Source: Lichtheimia corymbifera B2541
Taxonomy: Eukaryota; Mucoromycota; Mucoromycetes; Mucorales; Lichtheimiaceae
Length of the DNA: 64,000 bases
Assembly: GCA_000697475.1 (NCBI GenBank)
Contig: JNEU01001099.1
Span: forward strand, 1-64,000
Direction: 5' to 3'
Below the pieces are notes generated by a model that was not told where the DNA came from, searched no databases, and was given only the letters and a program-made list of their open reading frames with translations. A program made the position numbers and the translations under genes. Positions 1-12,800 of the stretch are shown here, in pieces (position 1 is the stretch's first letter; each line of letters starts with the position of its first letter).

Positions 1-2177
1 TTTTTATGAAAAAAAAAAAAAAAAAAAAAAAGCAGTTTAGCTTCTTTTCACGCCATTGCTGGCTGGCTGTCTCAAGTATTATCATCTCGTCGTTTCTTGA
101 ATATTGTCAATGTCCTTAATGATGAAAGACTGGGTCGCATTATAAAATGATCGTGTAGGAGAGATATGGGGTGGTTGTGCAAGTCGATTTAAGCTTCTGG
201 ACTAAAGATCCCATCGAGGTCGTGGGCCGCATAGTATGATACGTATATCACATTTGCTTCCTATCTAACGCCTTCCGTGGAAGAAGGGACAAGGTGCTCC
301 ACGTTATGTATGCAAGATGCAGTGATATGCCCGTTGCTGTGCATGATGACTTGATTCTCCTTTGCATCATCTTTTTTTCTTCCTGCTTGCTTGTACATCA
401 AACGAATGGTTAGCCTTGGAACGTAACACACACACATGAGCTTATTATCATATGGGCGTTATCTCTTCATGTCATAGAAATACATTGTAGGTAGGAAGGG
501 AAAAGAATAGCATGTATCATGCAAGTGACGCCGAGACTACACCTCGCCTACGGCCGATGATCATTGTTTTTGCATGGTTACAAGGTCACAATGACTTCCG
601 TTTTGCATGCAGTTTTCCATCACGGACATGGTGCAACCATGCAGCTTTGTTTGCCTCGGCTGCATTCCCACACACGCGTGCACCTTCTTATATATGCACA
701 TGCATATACCAAGATGTATTGCGTGGGTGATGGGGTCACGTTCGTTTTTTCTTTCTTACCCCACAACACAAATGCACATGCACCCGCTTGTAGAGTGTGG
801 CTATAAACAACTTTTTTTCCCATCTAAAGTACAAAGTGATAGACAAGCACGCTTTGCAAAGAGCAAAAGAAAGGAAACCAGGGGTTAGGAACCACGTGGC
901 TATTTGAAACATGGCAGCCAAATTGACAAGGTTGACTGCTGATGGTGGTGAGTGAGTGATATTGTACTCTCTCTATTATGCTGCTTCCTTATCTGGGCTT
1001 TATGCAATGATTCACAAAAAGAGTATGGTTGGTATGAAGATAAAAGGGGTCCACCAAAGATTGGTCAAGTTAATTATATACTTGAATGACTCTATGGCTA
1101 CAAGATGTGTGTATGTGTATGCGTTTGTGGGGATCGGCCAATACCCTTGGTGTTTTGGAGTTGTTGGTTACGGTGCAACGTATTTTGTGAGACGTGTTAC
1201 AAAGCCTAACCTTATTCTGCAAACAAAAGTGTAAACTTGCAATAATAAATGAAGATGCATTTGGATGAGAAGAGCACAAGGGTGGCGCATGTGGTTGGTA
1301 ATAACGATGAATAAGGCAAAGTATAAAGCATCAGGAGATTGTATAATGGAGTTGAGTAAATGATGTGATATGTACTATTCAACCGAGGCAAAAGAACGAT
1401 TGGGTGGTTTGTGTGCGATTTCGGGTCCGGGCGCGCGCGCGTGCGTGCACCAATGCCCGCCAAGAACATGGCAAATGGCTTGCATGGGGGACCCAGAACA
1501 AGTAATTTCAAGTGGAGCACACGTCAAGGCGGGGGGTAAAGGAATGAATGCCAAGGATACAAAAGGCGTATGTGTAAAGATGAATTAGCCGTTATTATTG
1601 ATGAATATGGTTCAAACAATGGTAATAAAGCATTAACAAAGAACAAGAGCGGTCCCTGCTGCTGATACCTTTTGGGTCATGCCACGTGGGAATGGTGTGT
1701 GTGTGTGTGTGTGCGTGTGCGTTGTATGTATAAGAGAGGGAATGTGTGTGTGTGTGTGTGTGTGTAAAAAGTAATAGGAAAAAGGCATGCATCACCCTTA
1801 TTTTTCTGCAATCGCTTATCATAAGCTTACCTTTTACTCTCTCTCTCTTTCTCTTTTTCTCTTTTCTTACACTTAACTTGCACTTGTCTCTCTATTTTGT
1901 ATCACCGTAGCTAACCTCACCTTACCCTTGCACAAAAAAAGAAACGCCCATCCTCTATCGTCTCTTGTCTCTTTTCCCCCCTTTCTCTCTTTTTTATTTC
2001 CTTCTTTATTGCTACTGCTTTTTAATATCGCAAGTCGATATCGACGTTATTGTTTTCCTCCTCATTCTCGAAGCCTATCGCTTGCTCTATTCTTGCATTC
2101 CAATCAGCAAACAACAGATCACACGAATCGAGTGTGTTGTGTGCGAGTGTCTTCGATTCAATCATTCGTTCTTCACC
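1..2177. other. Intergenic region upstream of phosphodiesterase gene
   Basis: No coding region is supported here: the open frames are under about 105 codons, overlap on both strands and show no family similarity. A poly-A run lies at 9-31, a GT-rich microsatellite at 1695-1765, and a strongly CT-rich strand from about 1825 to 2010 directly before the phosphodiesterase start. Such pyrimidine tracts are common in promoters and 5' leaders of filamentous fungi, so the last 350 bases are probably promoter and leader of the downstream gene. That assignment is inference. Confidence 0.6.
1695..1765. repeat. GT dinucleotide microsatellite (two blocks)
   Basis: Two GT runs, about 1695-1713 and 1743-1765, are separated by a short GT-rich interval. 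This is simple-sequence DNA in an intergenic region. Confidence 0.9.
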
Positions 2178-5100
2178 ATGGACCCGCTACATTGCTCTGT
2201 TGTTGTATGTTATCAACCAGCACCCACACCGTATATCCTTGACACTATCGCTCCCTACGAATACAATGATCAACAACCATCGTATACGCCGTTGCTGCAA
2301 TCCGTTTTCGGAAAAGGTTAGACACAATTCACACCTTCACGCACATGGAGATATCCACGTTGTGATTGTCTGCTGATACACACATACAAACACGCACATT
2401 CTCTAGTCTTTATACATTCAAATCCAACAGATGCCCTGGAACAAGTAAAGCAGCATGAATCACCTACCATTCTGTTGCTTGATCTCGATGCCACCACGAT
2501 TATCAATGATGATAATGACGATGATACTGTATATACCCCTTCATGCTCTTCTTCATGCTCCACAGCCTCTTCTTCTTCTGCCGCTGTCAATGATACCCGT
2601 ATTGCATGGATCAGAAAATCAAGTCGTGAATTGGATCAACATTCGAATGATATCCCTATCATAGGTACGCGTGTTTTTTTTATATGTATATCCATGTAAT
2701 AACATGTCATTTAGCTTGTTCTAGCAACGATGATACCGCATTCATGCTCGATTGTATCCATGCAGGTGCTGTAGATTATTTACTCAAACCGCTCCATATG
2801 GATGTCATCAAGACTATGTTCCTGGTATGTGTTTTATATATGTCCCTTTTTTCCTTCCCCCTCCCCCAACATTATTCTTGTCACTGACATCCTTTCTCTC
2901 TCTCTTTACGCAGAAACTGCACAGATCCCGACATGATTCAAAAATGCACCAAGGTACAACAACAACAACAGCACCTGCACCGCCCTTTTTATCCAACAAG
3001 ACGACTACAGCACCACCACCACCAGCAACAACGGGTTGTCAGGATGGAAACAACAATGGCACCTCGACATGTTTATACCCTGACAATCATCCTTTGAATA
3101 TCAATGACGATGGTCTTCAAGTGCGCATTAAGGAAATCTTTAACAAAGACGATCGGTAAGGGGTTCGGGCCAAGACAATGGGGGTGGGGGAGTTGTGTGT
3201 GTGTGTATGTGTAATTTGGGGGAGGAGAAAAAAAAAGTCATCGTCATTATGAGAGAGCGAGTGGCAAAGGAACGAAAAAAAAATGAGATCATGGAACTCA
3301 CGCCACTTTGCAGGTTCACCCAATCTTTGATGGCTATCTATGCTAATCAACGCGTCCCACGCACAAGACATCATCGGGGATTGTCAAGGTAAATAGCGAG
3401 TGTTCTTTTTTTTCTCGCTTTTCGGGGAGGGATCAGTGGGTGTGGACGGGCCAACGGAAAACGCACACACCACTTTTTTGTCTTGTCCTCCTCTCCCGCC
3501 TTGGTTGGAGTGTCTCCTTTTTTTTCTCTCTAATTCCCCCATTCGCTGATCTCTTTTTTATTCTTTACAGTGAACGAGCATCATTACTGAGACACAAGGT
3601 TTCCAGCTGGGATTTCAATCCTTTTGAGTTTGGGCGCGACGATCTTATCCATTGCTCCTATTTAATCTTTGAACAAGTGCTGGTGTCACCTGAGTTACCG
3701 TACTCTTCCATCACTAACGGTAAGCGGGAATGCAAAATAGCTGGAAGAAATCTATATTGATCCTGTATGTCTTTGTTAGACCAATTGTATGATTTCATTG
3801 TTGATCTCTCGGGAGCCTACCACAATGGCAATCCTTATCACAATTTTGCCCATGCTGTGGATGTGCTCCAGTGTGTATATTATTTTCTTTGCTCTTTGGG
3901 CGTGATATCTTTTGCCAACAGTAGTCACGTCACCATGATGGAAGAAGATCCCTTGTTACCATCACCACAGCAACGCACGCGTATGCAACATTTATTACAG
4001 CCCAAACACGTCTTTGCTCTATTGACTGCAGCTCTGGGTCATGATGCTGCTCATCCTGGTGTCAACAATGTGTTCTTGGTAAGGTGTACTTGATGTTTTG
4101 CGTATTCCCTATTTTGGTGATGCTCACATTGTTATGTTGTTAGGTAAACACATCCTCTCCATTGGCACTCCTCTTCAATGACCGATCGGTGCTCGAAAGT
4201 TTTCATTCCATGGCACTCTTTCAAATCATGAAGAAACACGGATTTGATCGTTTGGGTGATGGTCCTGGTTCTAGTGATTATCAAGGTAAGAAAAAAGGGA
4301 AAGAAAAAGAAAACATGCAACCATGCCTCCATGTGATCTCGTTTTGTTTACACACCACATGATGTTTTTCTTTTAGAGTTTCGCAAGATTGTAGTGTCAA
4401 GCATTTTGGCAACCGACATGTCGTTGCACGGCGACTATGTGGAAAAAATCAAGACGCAGGCGTCACGGTTAGCCAATGTCAATGTGCATACGATGGATCC
4501 AGCTACACTTGAAAATGAACGACTATTGATATGCAGTGCATTAATCAAATGTGCTGATATTAGCAATGTGGTATGTGGATGCCAAAGGATGCGGCACGCA
4601 TGTAGTCTAATGTGATACTTTCTCTTTATAGACACGGCCGTTTTTACGAGCAGTCAAGTGGGCCGAGCTGCTTGTGCAGGAATGTGTTCAGCAAGGTGAT
4701 CTGGAACGTGCTATGGGCATGCCGAGTGTACCGATGAACGACCGTGACAAGGTGATTCTCGAAGATTCACAAATTGGCTTTATAAAATTTGTGGCTCTGG
4801 AACTATTTGACAGTGTTCGACAAGTGATGCCTGGTAAGTTTGGTGTGCGTACATAGATTGAATAGGGTTATTAAATTGTATATTAGAAATGTCATTTACG
4901 GTTGAATATATACGAGAGAATTTAAAGCGATGGGAGAATCGGAAACAGTGTACAGCAGAAGAACAGCAACAACAACAGCGATCACCTACATCCACAACCA
5001 CTCCAAGCATGATGACCAAAACCGATCATGTGATGGTGGGATGTAAACGACGAAGCAGTAGCTTGGATTATAAGGCGGTTGAAGTCCTTCGAAAACGATT

Positions 5101-5314
5101 ATCACTGGAAAATGGACGACATGTGGATACAGTACGACGACGTGGAAGTGCCGGTTCGGTGACGGATCGTCGGTTTTACAAGCTGCAACCTGCATATGCA
5201 CGTCTTGACCACGAGGTAACAGCACCTGAGACTGCAGCAGCAACAGCAGCATCCTCGCCTTCTTCAGAATGGTCACACGATGATCCCGTGCATTGTCAGT
5301 GCGCCATCCAGTAA
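2178..5314 (+). CDS. 3',5'-cyclic-nucleotide phosphodiesterase with N-terminal receiver-like domain
   Basis: Eleven exons give a 737-aa protein: 2178-2316, 2431-2664, 2715-2824, 2914-3155, 3314-3388, 3571-3719, 3780-4078, 4144-4285, 4377-4570, 4632-4833, 4887-5314; all junctions keep phase. The C-terminal half is a class I phosphodiesterase catalytic domain, with the metal-site motif HNFAHAVDV, then LGHDAAHPGVNN, then KCADISN. This family hydrolyses cAMP and/or cGMP and so damps cyclic-nucleotide/PKA signalling. The first 160 or so residues resemble a response-regulator receiver fold: ILLLDLDA, then IPIIACSS, then AGAVDYLLKPL. That arrangement recalls animal PDE8 (REC-PAS-PDE), but no PAS domain is obvious. 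A low-complexity Thr/Pro linker (exon 4) joins the halves and the C-terminal tail is Gln/Ser rich. Start chosen at the ATG that opens exon 1 after the CT-rich leader. Substrate preference cannot be read from sequence. Confidence 0.9.
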
Positions 5315-5793
5315 ATGATCCATCTCCACCCTCCACCCTCCTTTTCCATCTCATAATTAGCATTCACTCACACACAACAACAACAACAACTCATTATCAT
5401 TTTTATCTTTGCATATGCATTCACCTCATATCATATCTCCTTGTACTTTTTTCACACACTCACTCCCTCACACACACTCACATTCTGTTGTACAAATTGA
5501 CAAAACTTGTTGTACAAGTGTAGTTCATTGTAGAAAAGAAAAAAAGGAAAAACAACTAGATCAGTAGCCAAAGCACAAATATGGATATAACAAAAAGTGA
5601 AAAGGAAGAGGAGGGGAGAGAGAGAGAGAGAAAAAGACGCATACAACATAAGGCATACAAAGAAAAGGGGGTGGGGTCGCAAAACAAGTGAAAGAAGAAT
5701 CATAGTTATACACATATAGAATGGCGGTATGTTGGGACAAAGGAAAAAGGGAAGCGTACACAGAGAGATTGTATAAAAGAAAGTGGGAGTCCT
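5315..5793. other. Convergent 3' intergenic region
   Basis: This 0.48-kb stretch lies between the stop codons of the phosphodiesterase (+) and the CSL gene (-). It is CA-rich on the left and A/G-rich on the right, as expected for two facing 3' UTRs. No gene seen. Confidence 0.6.
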
Positions 5794-8700
5794 TCAACCG
5801 AAACGATAATAGTGATTAGTCTTGTACACGATGGCACCATCCCCTCGTACCAGCAAGATGGGTAATTGGAAACCACCTTCAGGACCATGATCCAAATGCA
5901 AAGATGTCACCAATTCATGTCTTGGTGGGAGGTGACACAAGCACAATTCACGACCTCTGTATTCGAGATGAGGAGCCTTGACATCCGCAAACCATACTTG
6001 CATATCGCGTGTAAAGTTTTCTCCATGAAGGGTCATTGTCATGTTGTTGTTATCTTGTTTCTTGTCATCGCCATTGACCGTATAATCATTGAGTGATGGA
6101 AATGGGATATGGGTACTGGATGAAGGTGGTGGTGGTGATGGTGTATTTTCTGACACTATTGTTGACTCTGTCGAAGCAGCAGCATGAGGTGACCAAAACT
6201 TGTAAGTAGCACAGTCCGTGCCTACAATAGTCCACACAGCAGCATCCGATACATCTTCGCACCAAAAGGCACCCAAGCTCATGCTGTTATTACTCGTGGA
6301 TGAGGATGATCCTGTACTGCCCACACTGGCTACTGACATACGGCGTCCACGTCTCGGTTCTTGTTGATGATGTCGTGCTCGGAAAAATGAATCATCGCCA
6401 AGGCTATTGACTCTTCGTCGGAACATGCTCATTTCATCATTGCCATTGTTATTGCTGAGTGGATCGTTAAAGAATGCATGGTCGGTTGATACGCGTCGTT
6501 TTCGTACCACCTTGCCTTCTTCTTGTGATGTGATATCATGCCATGGATGATGATAATAAGGTGATGATGATGAGGAGGAGGATGCACCCGGCGTACCCAT
6601 TGCTGCTGCTGTTTCTGCCATGAATGAATTGGGTTGCTGTGTAGTAGGTATGGAAACGGGTTTGCGTGAATCAATGGTCTTGTGCATGCCAACCATGTCA
6701 TTCAAACAAGCGAGATACGTAATAGGGTGCGTTGATCGTGGCATCATCCATCCATTAGGCGAACTTGGATCCCCCATACTGTTCAAAGCGGCTTGCTGAT
6801 GCTGATGAGATGCGACTGCTTGTGAAGGATCCTGCACAATTTGTAAAGCAACCTTGTGTAACTGGGATACAGGATCACCCAATGCTTCATCACCATATTC
6901 ACCGCCACCAGCAGCATGACCCATACCATCAGGGCCACAACGTGCTCCACCCAGCACAGTCGATGCTTTGTCCACCTTTCGGATGATCATGACAGGACTT
7001 ACAAGACCCGTCGTAAGGCATTGTAATACAATATGCTGGTTATAATGAATGGCCAATGGCTGATCACCAGTATTTCGCATGGCAATAGCAGGGGGTGGCG
7101 GATAGGCAATGTTGCTGTTATGCGTGATGGATGAAGCACCACCGCCAATGTAAGCTTCTGGAGATTCATTTTCTTGCTGCTGTATTTCACCAGGTGCTCG
7201 AGTCGTATCCACAATCCAAATCACAAACGGGTCCCAACTCGTGGTGCGTGCCACAAAACATGTGCCTTCCTTGTCACCATTACCGCCGGTTTCATTGTAT
7301 CCAGGTACTGTGAATGCTGCATTACCGCATTGGACACCAAGGTATTTTGTCGATACAGTCTGCGATCGTATACGGTTAAAAAGCGACACCGTGGTTCCAT
7401 GGTGAATGCATACTTGAAACATCTTGGCTTCATCAGTCATCCATCATCCTACACATATACCACTCTTACACTCCCATTTCAACCTACGTTCCATATTCTT
7501 GACGCTTTGGCGTTTCTTGCTAGGTTTGCTAATGACCTTGATCCCTTTACTGGCCAGGGTCCCCAATACATTTCCACCGGTTTGGATTCGTACAAGACAT
7601 TCGACTCGCTTTCGCTTCTCGTCAGCATCATTAATGTACAGATTCTTTGCTACGCAACGTCCTGCAGCTACTGGTTCCATATCATGGTTGTGTTGCCAAT
7701 CAACTCCGCTCGTTGTTGCTGCTGTCATGCTGTTGCGACGGAACCGATTTGCTGCTGTAGCTGGATCAGGGCGTGAATTGGGAGGTGACGTACCGGTGTT
7801 GGTAGGTGGTGTGTTTGTTTTAGGATGATGCTGCCCTGTTTGACCCAATGTTTTCCCTGTAGTCGAGTACCATTCCACCTGACCGGTTTGACTTGTAGCT
7901 TCACCAGAAATACATACTGTTAACGATGGTGGCGAATGCTCCAAACGATCATGCTCATTGTATCCTTTGTTCCACCATGATGTGCCAACGAGAATTGCTG
8001 TGGGAGGAGGACATAGAAACCTACATACATAGCATTATTGTTAATACATGATAAAACAAGAACCCTATATATATTACCTTTTTTCTGTTCCATAACTCTT
8101 TTGAGCAACCTTGCTAGTCATGATGATGACCATCTTTTCACCAGCGGCTGCAGGATCAGGGGATTGCAAGTAACTATTGATGATGGGTCTCAGTCGAGCA
8201 GCATTGGCATTGTTGTGTAACATGCGCGCTGATGCTGTAACAAGACCACCACCACCACCACCACTGCCTTTGAATTGCCTCGAGATGTCATAGGTTGATA
8301 CAGAGCGCGAATAATCATCCTCTTCCGGAATTGTGGGTGGTGGCAATTGTTGGGTGTTGCTATTGGCACTATTGGGACGTGATCTCAGGGATAGATTGGA
8401 AAGACGACCATACATTGGTGATGGTGAAGAGAGAGAGCGTGTAGGTGACAGAGGAGGTGGTGGAGGTGTTGATGTAGTGCTGGTACTTGAGCTGGCAAAG
8501 AAATGAAGCGAATCATTATGGCTGTTGGTCCGTGCTCGATCGGGCATCTTTTTAAAAGAGGATTAGCTCCTTTCATATAAACACACATTGTCATGCAACA
8601 ATTTACCATTGTATCAACTGAAAAGTTGGGAGTAGTAAACTCTGGAAAAGTGTGATCATGCTGTGACCAATCTGTGGAAGCTTGTTGCTGATGATGATGC

Positions 8701-9571
8701 AATGAGAATCCTGCTGAATGTGGATGATGATGATGATCTTGTTGCATAAACTCATGCTGTGGATGCGGGGATCGATCGTCATCTTGTTGAAGGGATTCAA
8801 GGAAACTTGGCGAGAACAAGGAAGGTGTTGTATTGCCAGGTGACTGACGCTGGGTCACTGATGATGCACCTTCTAAAACACCACTTGCTCGTCCTCCTTC
8901 ACCACTACTGTTGCTCTGATTGTCACCTCCACCGACCCAAGACTGAATCAAGTGCTGTTGATTGCGTTCATTAAGAGTAGCCAAGTCGGTCAATCGCAAT
9001 GGCTGATGGCGTAGAGAAGATGGACCACCTGATGACGACGTATTGTTGACGTCTCCTGGATCATGCTGCAGTGCTGGCAACTCGAACAAAGACGCATGTT
9101 GATCGCTGTTACTGGTACGAAAATCATTGTTGGAAGGAAGAAACTCAAAAGAAAGAGGTGATCCTAAATATCATGCAATGTCACATCTCCTGCATACAAG
9201 ATCATTCCCAACATTTTCTATGGCTTACCTTGAGGATGCTCATCAACTATGAGTGGTGTATCATGGCGATCATCGTGTAATAGTGACGAATGCTTATACT
9301 GCTGCGTGTTGCTGCTGCTGCTACTCCATGAAGAAATAGGTGGGTATTCAAACGACGTTGTTGGATTATTACCATCGACTGACGTTGTTGTTGTTGTTGT
9401 AGGCCACGAATCGCTTGTTGTAAATGCTCCATTCCCTGGGTATTGTAAATCCTGCTTGCGTTTTCGGCCACTGCTCAGCATAGGCGATGGGATATTGCAG
9501 CCGCTATTAATCATGCTACTTGATGGATCCGCGCCAGTGTCGTCTTCCGCTTTGATTGAGTGCTCTGTCAT
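5794..9571 (-). CDS. CSL (CBF1/Su(H)/LAG-1) family DNA-binding transcription factor
   Basis: Five exons on the minus strand (9571-9229, 9163-8607, 8547-8078, 8020-7488, 7412-5794) give about 1173 aa. Hallmark CSL motifs appear in order: AQKSYGTEKRFLCPPPTA and GTSWW of the N-terminal Rel-like domain, NDADEKRKRVE, VISKPSKKRQSVKN, then LFNRIRSQTVSTKYLGV leading into the beta-trefoil and C-terminal Rel-like parts. CSL proteins bind GTGRGAA-type sites; fungi lack Notch, and in fission yeast the homologues Cbf11 and Cbf12 control adhesion and cell-cycle or lipid genes. Here about 330 residues of low-complexity Gln/Ser/His sequence precede the core, and Ser/His-rich insertions interrupt it, like the long Cbf12 class. 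The last intron was placed at 7413-7487 because it restores the conserved KNMELCIHHG reading; a nearer GTAAGA donor gives a worse protein match. The extreme N-terminus is least certain. Confidence 0.9.
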
Positions 9572-10343
9572 ATCGTTCCAACAATAGCAACACCCCTAAC
9601 AAGCGAATATATAAAAAGGAGGATACGGTAGAGGATATGTGTTTGCTGAACCCGATATCGAAAGAGATAAAGTGTATGTGTCTTTGTGCGCGTTCAAGTG
9701 AAAAGAGAGAGTGAGGAAGAGAGAAGGAAAAGAACAGGCAAAGATTACAAAAAGAGTGCGGGGTAAATGCTTTTGGAAGAGAAGAGAGAGTGAGTGACCA
9801 CTGCCCCGCTTTTTCAAACCAACTTTATCTGGTCCCTCTGTGTTGCGTCAAGCCGCGTTCGTATGGGTATGTTCTATTGCTTTTCTCCTTGTTTACCTTT
9901 TATGCATCAAAAGAACAACACAAGCAGTTATATGTGTATTTGAGTCATCAGCAACTTTTAGAGAAGAGAATTCTGTCAGCAACAAGGATCGTGCGTGAAC
10001 AAGTTGGGATTTTCCCGCGTCAACCAAGAATATAGGCTCGGAAACCTCTCGCATTGGTGGTGGTATGTAGGGTGATAGCCGTCCCTTATGGAACGGGATC
10101 ATGCCCGACAACCGTGAGAGTTAAACCTCATCGACATTTGACAAAGCACTTTCCGATCACTGTGCCTTGTGAGAATTAACAATCATACTTATCTCCCTCA
10201 CACCTTCACCCAATATCTTATTGCCACATCCATGAATAATACTTTTAAGAGTGGCTGAAATCCTATGTAAAAGAAGCACAGAATCCATTTAAGGGGGCAG
10301 GTTAAAAACGTTGCACAACCATCTACATATGTGGGCGTTGTGT

Positions 10344-10364
10344 ACACACACACACACACACACG
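10344..10364. repeat. CA microsatellite
   Basis: About ten tandem CA units, followed by further CA-rich sequence to about 10396. Confidence 0.9.
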
Positions 10365-11337
10365 ACACACCAATACACACGCACACATACACACGCATTC
10401 TCTTCTCTTATCCAAAAGAAAACAAACAATTGAAAGACATCATCACCATCATCATCATGGTGTGTTTACTCTTGCACACCACCTGTTATTCTGTCGTGAG
10501 AGATGTAAGCATGGGTTACCTCTTTCTATGGCCTTTACCGCTGCTGCTAGATCACAAGGACAAAAATCATAATACATTTATTACCCTTTTGCCCGCCAAA
10601 AAAACAAAAAAGCATGTATGTTATTCCTTCCCCCATTCTCACACCATGTCAAATAAACCCATGGCACGAGATATTACTATTCAAAATGCCTTGATTCTAT
10701 ATGTATGTGTGGAGAAAGAGAACTTGATTTGACCGAGCTTGTGCGACGTATATACGTCAATAGGCCTAAAAAGCCAATCATCACCTGGTGTATCACCTGT
10801 TCCCTTCTCCTCCTCCCTCAGAACTCTTATTTTGGCTCACGTCGCACGGGCCAATGATTGTATATGTATGCGTGTGTGTATGTCATGTAAACAAGCATCC
10901 ACCAGATATCTTTTCCCAAACGACCTGCACTCTATTTTCCAGCTGTATGGGTTGTTTTGTAAACCCATTACTATATGGGTCCATATAGAATCGTCATTGC
11001 TTAAATCCGATGACGGGGGATAAAAGGGATAGTCTGCTGCACATCGATGCACTGACGTTCACACGATGAGATGGGTACACAAAATTCAAAATCGACATGA
11101 TGCCCCGCGCATATCCATATATGATGAGGACGGTGAAAAAGGGGTTAAACATGCTATAAACGGGAAGAAGAATTACATGACACCATCCCACTGGTCCCAC
11201 TATTTTAGAGCGCGCCAAAGTGTGTATCATATTATGCGATGACTTATTTTCCGATATTACTGCATCAAGGGCCCTATAGTTCGAATCCAAGTAGTATAAT
11301 ATTACAGCATGCCATATCCATACAATCACGTCGTTTG

Positions 11338-11370
<33 letters not shown>
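11338..11370. repeat. CT/CA compound microsatellite
   Basis: A CT run passes directly into a CA run in intergenic DNA. Confidence 0.9.
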
Positions 11371-11371
<1 letters not shown>

Positions 11372-12800
11372 CATGCGCGCACATCTGTTACTTAAGCAAG
11401 GTCATCTGCCCTGAGATACCATATCGGATCCCTTCCACGACATCCATCACCAACGAAGCAGCGCGCTCATTTCATGTCATCAACCCGGGAAATCGGGCTT
11501 GGGAACTTTAGTCCATCTCCATGATATTCTCCCACGTTGTCAATACCTCGATTACACATTACTCCACAATGCAGTATTCTTTGCTCGCCGCATACAACCA
11601 TTCATCTGCTGACTGGTCGATCATTTTCAAGCAGTGCAATGGGTATACCACCGAATGTATTATTTAGTGGATCTTTGTACGTACATGAAGGACCATTATT
11701 TATGAATCAAAGCGACTTACTATAACCGCTCCCTTACATACCATCATACGTCGAGATACGAATGGTAGTCCTTATACCCATCCTTATTGATACAGTGTAC
11801 CATTTCATGCAGAATTGATGGAATTGTGCCGTGACAGATGTGGCGGTTAACTCCCCTCCAGCATTTTTCTTTTTGTAACCTGACGTAGTATTTACGAATG
11901 GACAATATATCGTTGGCCAATTTTGTCTATGGGATCTTCTACCCTACGCATCAACCCACTGGCATTGTAATCATCAAACTGGTGAGCACCTTGATAAGCG
12001 TGACCAATGTAGGAGATGAGCCGATCCTTTTCAACTCCGCTAGTATGCTTTTGTTGTGGTATACCGAGACGCAAACTGCATACATCTGGTGATGCGAACA
12101 GCCTTGTGATGTAAATATCAATACAAAATTTACCATCTTGATAATAAAGGGTTGCCTGCTTCTTGTTCTCTAATAGCAAAAAGAAAAGCAACAAGGAAAG
12201 AGGCTAAGGAGGCGTAGGTATACGTCTGCAGCAAGAATACGTGCGTACTTCACCTATATAGCTTTTGAGGACTGGTGATGTATGTAACAATAAGATGATG
12301 TGCATCGCTTTGCTATTTCCCTATTCGATGGTAAGCTCTTCTTGCATGATTCACATCCCATGTATAATATCGCACAATGACCCCATGCATGCTTATGTAT
12401 GTGTGGTATATTGAGGAATGAAACAAGTAGTGTGGATGTTTAGCTCCTGCACTAGCTTGTTCCAGAAAAGTTTAGCTCGCTGGGCTGTAGTAGCGTGAAG
12501 AAGTCTTTTATTTAATGACCAAGACACTTAAAGAAAATGAACACTGTATAGTACTTTTGAATGAGAAGACTCTAGGAGAAGATGTGTTGGTATATGATGG
12601 ATAGGTTGATTTGGGTATCATGGAAACAAGAGAATGAGTGTTGATAGTACACTGGCTTTCAAAAGACAACCCAGCAGAAGCACGAGCAGCAAGTCAAAAA
12701 GACAGCGATAAGTTGTGTGATACACACTTGCACCGACATCTTTTTTCTCTTTTCCCCCTTTTACTTTCCTTACAAGTTGTTGCGCCCTCCACGATCTGTC

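Larger units (their letters stand above)
9572..12800. other. 3.2-kb intergenic region without recognisable gene
   Basis: It lies between the divergent CSL (-) and exostosin-like (+) genes. Open frames are short, rich in Cys/His/Tyr from simple sequence, and unrelated to any family I recognise. It contains CA and CT/CA microsatellites. The part next to 9571 (to about 9800) is A/G-rich on the plus strand, that is, CT-rich on the CSL sense strand, and probably CSL leader. No tRNA cloverleaf was found. Confidence 0.55.

Noticed and set aside
7174..7776. 200-codon plus-strand frame antisense to the CSL gene
   Set aside because: Lies opposite strongly conserved CSL coding sequence; a shadow frame.
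11279..11288. GTTCGAATCC, the T-loop sequence of a tRNA
   Set aside because: The flanking bases do not form a T-arm stem and no acceptor, D or anticodon arms could be drawn around it.
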